A stretch of DNA of 64,000 bases, taken from positions 1 to 64,000 of the forward strand of contig NZ_VOIL01000001.1 of NCBI RefSeq assembly GCF_007994735.1, in the 5' to 3' direction. Below the pieces are notes generated by a model. That model worked only from the letters and a program-made list of their open reading frames with translations. It was not told where the DNA came from and did not search any database. This DNA comes from Nesterenkonia populi (GTDB lineage: Bacteria; Actinomycetota; Actinomycetes; Actinomycetales; Micrococcaceae). Shown here piece after piece: positions 8,281-16,647 of this stretch. The translations under genes were made by a program, and so were the position numbers. How positions within the stretch are numbered: position 1 is the stretch's first letter; each line of letters opens with the position of its first letter.

Positions 8281-8286
8281 AAGGCC

Positions 8287-8292
8287 ACCCTA
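8287..8292 (-). promoter_or_regulatory. Candidate -10 box, siderophore-interacting protein gene
   Basis: TAGGGT on the minus strand, 6 nt before the ATG at 8280; no ribosome-binding site. Confidence 0.4.
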
Positions 8293-8346
8293 ACTGAGAT
8301 TGAGCATCCCAGCGTGCCCGGAAAGCCGGCTCTGCTTCTGGCGCGA

Positions 8347-8919
8347 TCAGGTGAGGTCTTCGCGCGGAGGCTTCCATGCTCGCAGCTGAGAGATCAGGCC
8401 CTCCGGGGTGTCTGCGATGACAAGAGCATCGCGCCGCCATTCGGCGATGAACCCTTCAGCGACCTGGTGGTCGATCATGCTCAGCAGAGGGTCCCAGAAC
8501 CCCGCGGTGTTGTAGAGAGCCACAGGCTTGGCGTGGATGCCGAGGTACTGCCACGTCCACACCTCGAAGAGCTCCTCGAGGGTTCCCATGCCGCCTGGGA
8601 GCGAGAGGAACGCGTCGCCCAGCTGCCCCATCCGGGCTTTGCGGGCATGCATGTCCTCGACGACTTCGAGCTGCGTGAGCCGCTGATGGGCGATCTCACG
8701 CTCCACGAGCACTTCAGGGATCACCCCGGTCACACGACCGCCTGCTTCTATCACGGAGTCGGCCATCTGCCCCATCAGTCCGACTTTGCCGCCGCCGTAG
8801 ACGACTTCGACACCGGACTGGGCCAGTGCGGCGCCGAGCCGGCGGGTCTCCCGCTGATAGGCAAGGTCAGCCCCAGAGGCGCTGCCGGTGAACACAGTGA
8901 GCTTCTGAAGGTCGGTCAC
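8347..8919 (-). CDS. LOG-family nucleoside 5'-monophosphate phosphoribohydrolase (TIGR00730)
   Basis: A 190-residue Rossmann-fold protein of the LOG family. It has the two defining motifs: VYGGGKVGLMG near residues 40-50 and LPGGMGTLEELFEVWTWQYLG near residues 107-127, the PGGxGTxxE active site. LOG enzymes cleave AMP-type cytokinin ribosides; in bacteria the physiological substrate is often an ordinary nucleotide monophosphate. Length is typical. The start is a GTG at 8919 with TACGAT exactly 7 nt upstream and no Shine-Dalgarno. It is followed on the same strand by the siderophore-interacting protein gene, with no obvious functional link. Confidence 0.88.
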   Translation of the reverse strand: MTDLQKLTVFTGSASGADLAYQRETRRLGAALAQSGVEVVYGGGKVGLMGQMADSVIEAGGRVTGVIPEVLVEREIAHQRLTQLEVVEDMHARKARMGQLGDAFLSLPGGMGTLEELFEVWTWQYLGIHAKPVALYNTAGFWDPLLSMIDHQVAEGFIAEWRRDALVIADTPEGLISQLRAWKPPREDLT

Positions 8920-8926
8920 GCGTTCA

Positions 8927-8932
8927 ATCGTA
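8927..8932 (-). promoter_or_regulatory. Candidate -10 box, LOG-family gene
   Basis: TACGAT on the minus strand, 7 nt before the GTG at 8919. Confidence 0.45.
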
Positions 8933-8974
8933 GGCTCTCCTCAGGACGGAAGGCCGCAGCTGCCATAAGCGCGC

Positions 8975-9020
8975 AAAAAAGTGGAGGGCCCCAGTGTGTG
9001 ACTGGGGCCCTCCACTTTTT
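8975..9020. terminator. Strong bidirectional intrinsic terminator after tRNA-Asn
   Basis: A perfect 20-bp inverted repeat (8976-8995 with 9001-9020) around a 5-nt GTGTG loop. The GC-rich core GTGGAGGGCCCCAGT is flanked by A-runs on one side and T-runs on the other, so it works as a terminator on both strands. It starts 4 nt after the 3' end of the tRNA-Asn and must end that transcript. Confidence 0.9.
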
Positions 9021-9023
9021 CTG

Positions 9024-9095
9024 CTCCCCCAGCTGGATTCGAACCAGCAACCGCTCGATTAACAGTCGAGTGCTCTGCCGTTGAGCTATGGAGGA
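9024..9095 (-). tRNA. tRNA-Asn (GTT)
   Basis: A 72-nt cloverleaf on the minus strand. The acceptor stem TCCTCCA pairs with TGGGGGA (one G-T pair), the anticodon loop is CTGTTAA with anticodon GTT, and the T-arm contains GGTTCGAATCC. The discriminator base is G. The CCA end is not encoded, because the sequence after the discriminator reads CAG. Confidence 0.95.
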
Positions 9096-9141
9096 TTAGG
9101 ACTCAAAGAGTCTAGCAGGGAACTCGTGGAGGCAAAAACCG

Positions 9142-9147
9142 TAGGAT
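9142..9147 (+). promoter_or_regulatory. Candidate -10 box, purU
   Basis: TAGGAT lies 8 nt before the GTG at 9156; no ribosome-binding site precedes the start. Confidence 0.4.
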
Positions 9148-9155
9148 GGTCCGCT

Positions 9156-10019
9156 GTGACTGACTCTGCCGATATCGCACGCCTGATCATCTCCTGCCCG
9201 GACCAGCCCGGCATCGTGGCCGCAGTCTCCCAGACCATCGCGGACCTGGGCGGCAACATCATCACCCTCGACCAGTACTCCACGGACCCTGAGGGCGGGC
9301 AGTTCTTTCAGCGCACAGTATTCCACCTCCCCGGCCTGGCTGCCGCCCGCCCCCAGGTGGAGAGAGCGATTCAGGAGCAGCTGGCGGACCGGTTCCGGAT
9401 GGAGTGGTCCCTGCACGACACCTCCAGGCCCAAACGGGTGGCGATCTTCGCGTCCAAGACCGACCACTGCCTGCTGGACCTGCTCTGGCGCCACCGCCGC
9501 GGCGAGCTGCCCATGGACATCGCCATGGTGGTCTCCAACCACCCGGACCTCGCAGAGGACGTGCGCACCTTCGGCATCCCGTTCTTCCACGTGCCTGCTA
9601 CGCCCGGCACCAAGGAGGAGGCTGAGGCAAAGCACCTTGAGCTGCTGGAGGGAAACGTTGATCTCGTGGTGCTGGCCCGCTACATGCAGATCCTCTCCCC
9701 CAGGTTCCTGGAGAAGGTCGGCGCTCCGGTGATCAACATCCACCACAGCTTTCTGCCGGCCTTCATCGGCGCGGGCCCCTACCAGAAGGCCAAGGACCGC
9801 GGCGTGAAGCTCATCGGCGCCACCGCCCACTACGTCACTGAGGACCTTGATGAGGGACCTATCATCGAGCAGGACGTCATCCGCGTCTCCCATGCGGACG
9901 ATGTCGCACAGCTGACCCGCTACGGCGCCGACGTCGAGCGGGCGGTGCTCTCCCGCGCGGTGAAGTGGCACTGCGAGGATCGGGTTCTGCGCCACGGCAG
10001 CACCACCATCGTCTTCTGA
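9156..10019 (+). CDS. purU: Formyltetrahydrofolate deformylase
   Basis: A 287-residue protein that hydrolyses 10-formyl-THF to formate and THF, balancing one-carbon pools and feeding purine synthesis. The N-terminal ACT domain (about 8-85) contains [17 protein letters not shown]. The C-terminal formyltransferase-fold domain (about 93-287) has [20 protein letters not shown] with the catalytic Asn194 and His196, and the Asp in EDLDEGPII. Length matches the family (about 280). I chose the GTG at 9156 because a TAGGAT box sits 8 nt before it. The longer frame upstream overlaps the tRNA region. Its stop codon overlaps the ATG of the GNAT remnant. Confidence 0.93.
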   Translation: MTDSADIARLIISCPDQPGIVAAVSQTIADLGGNIITLDQYSTDPEGGQFFQRTVFHLPGLAAARPQVERAIQEQLADRFRMEWSLHDTSRPKRVAIFASKTDHCLLDLLWRHRRGELPMDIAMVVSNHPDLAEDVRTFGIPFFHVPATPGTKEEAEAKHLELLEGNVDLVVLARYMQILSPRFLEKVGAPVINIHHSFLPAFIGAGPYQKAKDRGVKLIGATAHYVTEDLDEGPIIEQDVIRVSHADDVAQLTRYGADVERAVLSRAVKWHCEDRVLRHGSTTIVF

Positions 10020-10168
10020 TGCAGCTCCGCGACGACGTCGTCCCCACGACTGATCAGCTGGTGGAGCTGTACGACGCCGTCGGGTGGTCCATCTATACGG
10101 AGGACCCCAACAGGCTGCTTCGCGATGTGGAGACCGCGAGCCTGCGCAGCTTCGTCCGCTTCGACTGA
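10019..10168 (+). pseudogene. Truncated GNAT acetyltransferase remnant
   Basis: A 49-codon frame starting at an ATG that overlaps the purU stop (TGATG). Its sequence TDQLVELYDAVGWSIYTEDP followed by a Leu-rich helix and SLRSFVRFD is the standard first 45 residues of a small GNAT acetyltransferase. The following beta-strand, acetyl-CoA loop and the rest of the domain are missing. Just past the stop another frame reads LIGRR, reminiscent of the next GNAT strand, which suggests a frameshift followed by decay. About 50 nt later the convergent SDR gene ends, so at least 80 codons of the gene are gone. It is unlikely to be functional. Confidence 0.6.
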
Positions 10169-10219
10169 TCGGCCGACGTCCTCAGTGAGGTGCGTAACGA
10201 TCAGGTCCGTGCCATCAGG

Positions 10220-10930
10220 TCAGCGCTTCTGGGCGACGGGACGGATGACCAGCTCCTCCACCGTGGAGGCCGGGTCGAGGTCGACGGCGGTCCGGACCGT
10301 CTCCGCGATCGACTGAGGGGAGACGTAGATGCTGCCGTCGTAGTCGGTGCTGCCGGACTGCTTCTGCAGATCCACCTGCATATCCGTGTCCACCCGGCCG
10401 GGGTGGATGGAGGTGACACGAACCTTCCCGCGCTCCTCCTCCCGGAGGGAGTCGGTGAACGCGCGCAGGGCGAACTTGCTGCCCGAGTACATGGCGCTGT
10501 TCACCCGGGCTACGAATCCAGACCCGGAATTGATGGAGATGACCTGCCCCGCGGACTCGCGCAGCAGGGGCAGAGTGACCCGGGTCAGCTCCGCGACGGC
10601 GAAGAGGTTCACGCTGAACATCTCCTGCCACTGGTCCGGGGTGGCTTCCGCAGCCGGCTGCAGCCAGGCCGCACCAGCACTGTGCACCAGCACATCCAGC
10701 CTTTTCAGACCCAGATCAGCGACATCGGATTCGATGCTTTCCACCTTCCGCAGGTCCGCGGTCCACCCGGAGGCGCTGGCGCCCGCCTGAGTGAGCGTCT
10801 CCACAGCTTCCTGGACTCGATCGGGGTTCGAGCCGCCGATGATCAGGTGGTGATCACGGCCCAAGCCCCGTGCGATCGCACGTCCGATGCCGCGGGTTCC
10901 GCCGGTGATGAGTGCAACCTTCTCAGCCAT
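10220..10930 (-). CDS. Short-chain dehydrogenase/reductase (SDR)
   Basis: A 236-residue classical SDR. The cofactor loop is TGGTRGIG at 9-16, the catalytic Ser lies in INSGSG (133-138), and the Tyr-Lys pair is in YSGSK (Tyr148, Lys152). LVHSAGAAW corresponds to the NNAG strand. These enzymes reduce or oxidise carbonyl/alcohol substrates with NAD(P)(H); the substrate cannot be predicted. The ATG at 10930 is supported by TAGGGT exactly 7 nt upstream; the longer frame to 10996 is discarded. It is convergent with purU and the GNAT remnant and divergent from the TAXI gene. Confidence 0.88.
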   Translation of the reverse strand: MAEKVALITGGTRGIGRAIARGLGRDHHLIIGGSNPDRVQEAVETLTQAGASASGWTADLRKVESIESDVADLGLKRLDVLVHSAGAAWLQPAAEATPDQWQEMFSVNLFAVAELTRVTLPLLRESAGQVISINSGSGFVARVNSAMYSGSKFALRAFTDSLREEERGKVRVTSIHPGRVDTDMQVDLQKQSGSTDYDGSIYVSPQSIAETVRTAVDLDPASTVEELVIRPVAQKR

Positions 10931-10937
10931 GGAGTCC

Positions 10938-10943
10938 ACCCTA
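10938..10943 (-). promoter_or_regulatory. Candidate -10 box, SDR gene
   Basis: TAGGGT on the minus strand, 7 nt before the ATG at 10930. Confidence 0.45.
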
Positions 10944-11186
10944 ATGGAGCCGGCTTTGGGACGAGGCGGCCGTGGGCTCGGAGAGGACGTGAACACGCAA
11001 GCCCTGAGAGTCTCCTCACTCCGAGCCGTGTCCCGGCAGCGCGGCTCACACCCCCTGCCATGTAACGGTTGTGTTTCGGGTCACTCTTGAGCTGGTCGTG
11101 GGCGGGGCGGGTCGCATAGCCTGTGTGCACCCAAGCCTCGGCTGGCGTTCAGCCGAGCTCGCGCCACCACTTGCAGGAGGAACCTT

Positions 11187-12272
11187 ATGAGCGTTCGTCG
11201 AATGACCCGGCTGACCGCCGGAATGACCGCTATCGCCGCGATGACTGCTTTGGCAGCCTGCGGCAACGGCGATGACGCCGCAGACAACGGCGAGGGCGAT
11301 GCCGAGGCTGAGGTCGGCGATGAGGAGGACTTCATCGAGGACCTCGAGTTCGCCACCGGCAGCACCAGCGGCGCCTACTACCCGCTGGGCGGTGACCTGC
11401 AGTCCATCTTCGAGGCTGAGACCGATGCCACCGTGAACTATGTCGAGTCCGGCGGCTCCGTGGACAACCTGGGCCGCATTCTGCAGGAGACCGCCCAGCT
11501 GGCCCTGTCCCAGAATGACACCGCCATGAATGCTGTCAACGGTCAGCTCGACATCAGCGACGACGACGAGGATGAGGAGCTGATCACGGTCGACAACTTC
11601 GGCTGGATCGCCAACCTCTACCCCGAAGCCATGCACATCGTGGTCCGTGAGGACTCCGGCTTCGAGTCCATCGAGGACCTCGAGGGGGCCACCATCGCCG
11701 TCGGCGACGTCGGATCCGGCACCCGCGCCATCTCGGACGCGATCCTTGACCACTACGAGATCGACTACACCACCGAGGAGACCGAGTTCGGCGACTCCAC
11801 CGAGATGCTGGCCGACGGCCAGATCGACGCCTCCATGTTCGTGGTCGGCGTGCCGGTGGGGTCCCTGACTGAGCTCGCTCAGTCCACCGACACTGAGCTG
11901 ATCTCCCTTCCCGAGGAGGATGCCGAGGAGATCGCCGAGGACGGCCTGTTCGAGGCGTACACCATCGATGCCGAGGCCTACGACTTCCTCGAGGAGGACG
12001 TCACCACCCTGTCGGTGTTCGCCGCCCTGGTGGCCTCCACGACCCAGGTCAGCGAGGATCTCGCCTACGACATCACCGCTGCGCTGTTCGAAAACATCGA
12101 CGACGTCACCGTGGCCCAGGGTGAGAGCATCGACATCGACGAGGCCCTCTACGGGATCGGCGACATCCCGCTGCACCCCGGCGCTGAGCGCTACTTCGAG
12201 GAGCAGGGCATCGACATCGACGGCGAGACCGACGAGGACGCTGAGGACGAGGACACCGACGAGGAGGAGTGA
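11187..12272 (+). CDS. TAXI-type TRAP transporter substrate-binding lipoprotein
   Basis: A 361-residue exported lipoprotein. The signal peptide (1-26) ends in lipobox LAAC with Cys27, and an Asp/Glu-rich linker of about 25 residues follows. The binding domain starts with FATGSTSGAYYPLGGDLQSI, the hallmark of TAXI proteins, then SGGSVDNLGRI. The C-terminal tail is almost pure Asp/Glu. A strong AGGAGG at 11175-11180 precedes the ATG. It delivers an unknown, probably carboxylate, ligand to the fused permease encoded 37 nt downstream. The extreme acidity fits a protein exposed to saline medium (inference). Confidence 0.9.
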   Translation: MSVRRMTRLTAGMTAIAAMTALAACGNGDDAADNGEGDAEAEVGDEEDFIEDLEFATGSTSGAYYPLGGDLQSIFEAETDATVNYVESGGSVDNLGRILQETAQLALSQNDTAMNAVNGQLDISDDDEDEELITVDNFGWIANLYPEAMHIVVREDSGFESIEDLEGATIAVGDVGSGTRAISDAILDHYEIDYTTEETEFGDSTEMLADGQIDASMFVVGVPVGSLTELAQSTDTELISLPEEDAEEIAEDGLFEAYTIDAEAYDFLEEDVTTLSVFAALVASTTQVSEDLAYDITAALFENIDDVTVAQGESIDIDEALYGIGDIPLHPGAERYFEEQGIDIDGETDEDAEDEDTDEEE

Positions 12273-12296
12273 GCTCCGCCTCTCCCCCTCCTAGGG

Positions 12297-12302
12297 CATA
12301 CT
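12297..12302 (+). promoter_or_regulatory. Candidate -10 box, TRAP permease gene
   Basis: CATACT lies 7 nt before the GTG at 12310, hinting that the permease gene has its own leaderless transcript besides read-through from the binding-protein gene. Confidence 0.35.
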
Positions 12303-12309
12303 CATACCC

Positions 12310-14445
12310 GTGAACAGGACAGCAGCAGAGCAGCCCCGGGCCGGAGCGTTCCCAGAGGACGTGAAGCCCGGGGCCGCGGCTGAGGAGAGCGCCGAAGAGG
12401 TCCTCCGCGAGCATGACATCTCCAGCAGGTTCCGCACGGAGCTGGGCTGGTGGGGATGGCTCGTGGGGGGCCTCGCGGTCGCCTTCACCGCCTACCACCT
12501 CTACTCCGCGTTCTATCGGCCGTACAACACCTGGATGCACGGCTCCCTGCACGTGGCAGGCGCCCTGGCCCTGATCTTCCTGCTCTACCCGGCCTCCAAG
12601 AAGCTCCTGCGCACGCCGACGAGCACCAGCAGGGCGCTCAGCCTGCTGGTGGGGCGCCATCGCGGCGTGCCCTGGTATGACGTGCTGCTGGCCGGCGCGG
12701 CTGTCTACTGCAGCACCTATATCTTCTTCAACTACGATCACCTGGTCTCCAATCGAGTCCAGCTGGTCGGCTTCGAGGATCAGGACATCCTCGTCGCGCT
12801 GGTCGGCGTGGCCCTGGTGCTTGAGGCCACTCGCCGCTGCGTGGGCCTGCCGATCGTGATCATCGCTGGACTGGCAATCGTCTACGCCGTCTACGGCGAC
12901 AACATGCCGATGTTCTCCCACCGGGGGCAGGACTGGGACGAAGTCGCCACCAACCTTTTCCTCAGCTCCGGGCAGGGGATCTTCGGCACGCCGATCCAGG
13001 TCTCGGCGAACTTCATCTTCCTCTTCCTGTTCTTCGCCGTGGTGCTGATGCGCACCAACATCGGCCAGTTCTTCAACGACCTCGCCTTCCGCGCCGCGGG
13101 CAAGTACTCCGGCGGCCCCGCGAAGGCAGCGGTGGGAGCATCAGGCCTGCAGGGGATGATCTCCGGGTCCTCGGTGGCGAACACTGTGGCCTCCGGGTCC
13201 TTCACCATCCCCATCATGAAGAAGGCCGGCTTCAAGCCGCACGTGGCCGCCGCCACCGAGGCCACCGCTTCAACGGGCGGTCAGCTGATGCCTCCGATCA
13301 TGGGTGCGGCCGCGTTCATCATGGCCCAGAACGTGGCGGAGGTGGAGTACAACGAGCTGATCGTCATCGCGATCATCCCGGCGGGCCTCTACTTCCTCGG
13401 CGCGCTCCTCTCCATCCACTTCGAAGCCAAGCGCAACGGCCTCAAGGGCATGGACCCTGCCGAGCTGCCGAGCTGGCGGTCGCTGCTGCTGCGCATGGAC
13501 ATGCTGCTGCCCTTGGTGATCATCATCGCCACGCTGCTCTCCGGAATGAGCGCGATGCGTGCGGCCCTCTTCGGCATCGGCACCGCTCTGGCGATCGGCC
13601 TGCTCCGCGCCACCTTCGAGAACTTCGTCCCCCTGATCGCGCAGGCGTCCAAGCAGGGTCGCAGCCCTCTGGCTGAGAGCGCCAAGCTGCTGCTGGCACT
13701 GCTCCACGCAGTGGTTGAGATGTTCATCGCCGGTGCTCGCACCGCACTGCCGGTGATCGCCGCCTGCGCGACGGCAGGCATCGTCGCGGGCACCGTGACC
13801 TCTACCGGCCTGGGCAGCCAGCTCGGCTCCGGGCTGATCCAGCTGGCGGGCGGAAACTTCCTGCTCGTCCTCTTCTTCGTCATGATCGCCTGCATCGTCC
13901 TCGGCATGGGCCTGCCCACCACTGCGAACTACGTGGTCACAGCGACTGTCGCGGCGCCGATCCTCTACACGAACTTCGACGTTCCGATGATCGCCGCCCA
14001 CATGTTCGTCTTCTTCTTCGGCATCCTCGCCGACATCACTCCTCCGGTCTGTCTGGCCGCCTACGCGGGCGCCGGGATCGCGAACGCCAACCCGATGGCG
14101 GCCGGTGTGACGGCGCTGAAGATTGCCTTCGCCGGCTTCATCATCCCGTACGCCTTCATCCTGCAGCCTGCAATACTGCTGCAGGGCACCTGGGACGAGA
14201 CGCTCCGCTACGTGGCGATGACAATCGTGGGGCTGGTGGGCCTGGCCTCCGGGCTGGGCGGCTATCTGCTCACCCGGGCGATCGTGATCGAACGCGTGCT
14301 GCTCATGGTCGGCGGGGCGCTGCTCGTCTACCCGGACATGTTCGTCTCCATGGTCGGGATTGTCGCCATGGGTGTGGCTGTCATCATGCAGCTGGCTCGC
14401 CGTCGCAGGGCTCCGGCGCAGGCCGAAGAAGCACCCGTCGCCTGA
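12310..14445 (+). CDS. TRAP transporter fused permease (4TM-12TM)
   Basis: A 711-residue membrane protein combining the small (DctQ-like) and large (DctM-like) TRAP permease parts, as is usual for TAXI systems. An acidic N-terminus (1-45) precedes four helices (about 50-200). A long DctM-type portion follows, with [20 protein letters not shown] and [19 protein letters not shown] as the conserved hairpin-loop regions that form the transport site. It works with the preceding TAXI binding protein and is driven by an ion gradient, typically Na+, which fits the Na+-based physiology suggested by the mnh operon. It starts at a GTG with CATACT 7 nt upstream. Confidence 0.93.
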   Translation: MNRTAAEQPRAGAFPEDVKPGAAAEESAEEVLREHDISSRFRTELGWWGWLVGGLAVAFTAYHLYSAFYRPYNTWMHGSLHVAGALALIFLLYPASKKLLRTPTSTSRALSLLVGRHRGVPWYDVLLAGAAVYCSTYIFFNYDHLVSNRVQLVGFEDQDILVALVGVALVLEATRRCVGLPIVIIAGLAIVYAVYGDNMPMFSHRGQDWDEVATNLFLSSGQGIFGTPIQVSANFIFLFLFFAVVLMRTNIGQFFNDLAFRAAGKYSGGPAKAAVGASGLQGMISGSSVANTVASGSFTIPIMKKAGFKPHVAAATEATASTGGQLMPPIMGAAAFIMAQNVAEVEYNELIVIAIIPAGLYFLGALLSIHFEAKRNGLKGMDPAELPSWRSLLLRMDMLLPLVIIIATLLSGMSAMRAALFGIGTALAIGLLRATFENFVPLIAQASKQGRSPLAESAKLLLALLHAVVEMFIAGARTALPVIAACATAGIVAGTVTSTGLGSQLGSGLIQLAGGNFLLVLFFVMIACIVLGMGLPTTANYVVTATVAAPILYTNFDVPMIAAHMFVFFFGILADITPPVCLAAYAGAGIANANPMAAGVTALKIAFAGFIIPYAFILQPAILLQGTWDETLRYVAMTIVGLVGLASGLGGYLLTRAIVIERVLLMVGGALLVYPDMFVSMVGIVAMGVAVIMQLARRRRAPAQAEEAPVA

Positions 14446-14475
14446 CTGCTGCGCGAGAGCGCACGCCCTCCTGGA

Positions 14476-14481
14476 TAGGAT
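14476..14481 (+). promoter_or_regulatory. Candidate -10 box, dapD
   Basis: TAGGAT lies exactly 7 nt before the ATG at 14489; no ribosome-binding site. Confidence 0.5.
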
Positions 14482-14488
14482 GGGCGGC

Positions 14489-15436
14489 ATGACTTCACGC
14501 ACTGCTTCCGGACACGGCCTGGCCACCGTCACCGACGAGGGAACCGTCCTCGACACCTGGTTCCCCCGCCCGGTGCTGTCGCCCCTGGCCGAGAACCACG
14601 ACGACGACCTGCTCGCCTCCCTGCGCCAGGCCGAGGCCGCTGACGCCGCCCGCGGGGTGCGGACCAAGGCCGTCTCCGCCGAGGCCGACCTGGACGCCGA
14701 GGCCTCCTCCACCGAGGATGTGTGGCTGCGCCTGCACCTGCTCTCCGCACGCCTGGCCAAGCCCAACACCATCAACCTCGACGGCATCTTCGGACACCTG
14801 ACCAACGTGGTGTGGACCAACTTCGGCCCCTGCGCCGTCGACGGCTTCGAGACCACGCGTCTGAAGCTCCATTCCCGCGGCCACGTCACCGTCCACTCCA
14901 TCGACAAGTTCCCCCGCCTCGTCGACTATGTGACCCCCAAGGGGGTGCGCATCGGCGACGCTTCCCGCGTCCGCCTGGGCGCCCATCTGGCCGAGGGCAC
15001 CACCGTGATGCACGAGGGCTTCGTGAACTTCAACGCCGGCACCCTGGGCACCTCCATGGTCGAGGGCCGCATCAGCGCCGGGGTCGTCATCGGAGACGGC
15101 ACCGACGTCGGCGGCGGCGCCAGCATCATGGGCACGCTCTCCGGCGGCGGCAAGGAGAAGATCGCCCTCGGTGAGCGTGTCCTCCTCGGCGCGAACTCCG
15201 GGGTGGGCATCAGCCTCGGAGACGACTGCGTGGTCGAGGCGGGCCTCTACATCACTGCCGGCACCAAGGTCTCCGTGCTCGACGACGACCGCAGCGTGAC
15301 CGACGTCGTGAAGGCTTCCCAGCTCTCCGGCGTGCCCGGCCTGCTGTTCGTGCGGAACTCCACCACGGGCGTGGTGGAGGCAAAGCCGCGCAAGGGCCAG
15401 AAGGTCGAGCTCAACGCGGCACTGCACAAGAACTGA
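14489..15436 (+). CDS. dapD: Tetrahydrodipicolinate N-succinyltransferase
   Basis: A 315-residue enzyme of the succinylase branch of lysine/meso-DAP synthesis; it transfers succinyl from succinyl-CoA to tetrahydrodipicolinate. The N-terminal domain contains [25 protein letters not shown]. The C-terminal left-handed beta-helix is built from hexapeptide repeats with [41 protein letters not shown] and [25 protein letters not shown]. This is the long actinobacterial form. The ATG is fixed by TAGGAT 7 nt upstream. The aminotransferase of the next step, dapC, lies 2.5 kb away on the opposite strand. Confidence 0.95.
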   Translation: MTSRTASGHGLATVTDEGTVLDTWFPRPVLSPLAENHDDDLLASLRQAEAADAARGVRTKAVSAEADLDAEASSTEDVWLRLHLLSARLAKPNTINLDGIFGHLTNVVWTNFGPCAVDGFETTRLKLHSRGHVTVHSIDKFPRLVDYVTPKGVRIGDASRVRLGAHLAEGTTVMHEGFVNFNAGTLGTSMVEGRISAGVVIGDGTDVGGGASIMGTLSGGGKEKIALGERVLLGANSGVGISLGDDCVVEAGLYITAGTKVSVLDDDRSVTDVVKASQLSGVPGLLFVRNSTTGVVEAKPRKGQKVELNAALHKN

Positions 15437-15444
15437 GCCGTTCT

Positions 15445-16542
15445 GTGTTCTCTCGTCAGCCTCGTCCTGAGGCCGCCACCCGCCCGATGGCCCGCCGGAA
15501 GCGGCGCCGCCGGGCGCTGGCCGCCCTCGCGCTGACAGGCGCGCTGATCGCCGGAACCGCCTACGGCGCCTGGCGGTACATCGACGAGAATGAATACCTG
15601 CTCGACCAACGGTGCGAAGTCATCGTCGCAGGAGAGACCCAGCGCCTCAGCCCGGAACAGGCTCACAACGCAGCCCTGCTGAGCGCAGCCGCCGCCGACC
15701 GCGGCCTCCCCGTCGAGGCCGCGGTCCACGCAGCGGCGATCTCCCTGCAGGAGGCAGACCTTGAGCTGCGCGAGGACGACGGCGACGCCGGCGACCGCGT
15801 CCTCTTCGCCCGCGGCGTCGGGAGCTGGGCTGACGACGGCCCCGCTGAAGACACCCCCATCAGCGTCGACGGCTTCTTCGACCTCCTCGACGAGCAGCTC
15901 GAAGCCGCAGAAGAAGCTGACGAGGGGGACGGAGAGGGAGAGGACGAGGAGCATGATGCCTCAGGCTGGGAGCCGGAGATGCCCCTCGACGAAGCTGCCG
16001 AGGTCCTCAACAGGCCCCACAACCCCCAGTTCTACCCGCAGCACGAGGACAGAGCCCGCGCCTTCGTATCACCGCTGACCGGCCAGTCCCAACGAGATCT
16101 CTCCTGCACCCTCTCCCAGCTCGAGGACGAGACCCCCTCCCCCGACGCTGAGGCGGCCGCCGACGAGCTCATCAGCACCCTCCCCGCAGCCCTCGGAATC
16201 CCCAGCACCGAATATGATGGTGATGAGGACGACGAGGAGGCCGACGAGTTCGAGCCGGAGCCGATCCCTGACGGCCTCGTCGATCTCGAAGGCACCGGCG
16301 AGGACGCTGTCCTGACCATCACCTACCCCTCGGATCCTGAGCACCTGGACTCCGAGTACGACCTTCGATGGATGATCGCCCAGTGGGGCGTGGCATCCGC
16401 CTACGACTACGGCATTCAGACCGTCGAGACCGGCTCACACCTTTGGGACCGCGACGATGCCCGCTGGACCCAGCCCGAGCACGGCAGCGCAGAAGAGGGC
16501 ACCGTCCGCATCGGCTTCGACCGGGACTGGGACGAGGACTGA
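15445..16542 (+). CDS. Acidic membrane-anchored protein of unknown function
   Basis: A 365-residue protein I do not recognise. Residues 1-23 are Arg-rich (including RRKRRRR), one membrane helix follows at about 24-43 (LAALALTGALIAGTAYGAW), and the rest should lie outside the cell. The outer part is highly acidic, with runs such as EEADEGDGEGEDEEHD and DGDEDDEEADEFEPEP. A moderately hydrophobic segment ELISTLPAALGIP and a C-terminal WMIAQWGVASAYDYGI block resemble a small folded domain. It begins at a GTG 8 nt after the dapD stop; an ATG at 15487 is the alternative start. Cotranscription with dapD is likely, but a role in lysine metabolism is not implied. Confidence 0.65.
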   Translation: MFSRQPRPEAATRPMARRKRRRRALAALALTGALIAGTAYGAWRYIDENEYLLDQRCEVIVAGETQRLSPEQAHNAALLSAAAADRGLPVEAAVHAAAISLQEADLELREDDGDAGDRVLFARGVGSWADDGPAEDTPISVDGFFDLLDEQLEAAEEADEGDGEGEDEEHDASGWEPEMPLDEAAEVLNRPHNPQFYPQHEDRARAFVSPLTGQSQRDLSCTLSQLEDETPSPDAEAAADELISTLPAALGIPSTEYDGDEDDEEADEFEPEPIPDGLVDLEGTGEDAVLTITYPSDPEHLDSEYDLRWMIAQWGVASAYDYGIQTVETGSHLWDRDDARWTQPEHGSAEEGTVRIGFDRDWDED

Positions 16543-16551
16543 CCAGCCGGA

Positions 16552-16592
16552 CATAGGAGTGCCCCGGCCTTTCCGGCCGGGGCACTCCTATG
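16552..16592. terminator. Long perfect hairpin between convergent genes
   Basis: Eighteen-base-pair perfect stem (16552-16569 with 16575-16592) and a 5-nt loop, between the stop of the acidic protein gene and the stop of gltA. There is no T-run on either side, so it may act as a barrier or processing hairpin or as a T-less terminator. Confidence 0.7.
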
Positions 16593-16647
16593 CTTCAGCT
16601 ACCAGGCGGGGCGGCGTTCACCGCCCGCCCAGAGGAACTCCCCCTGC

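Noticed and set aside
8975..9020. Attachment site next to tRNA-Asn
   Set aside because: The repeat is a symmetric terminator with A/T runs. No second copy of the tRNA 3' end and no integrase are present in the window.
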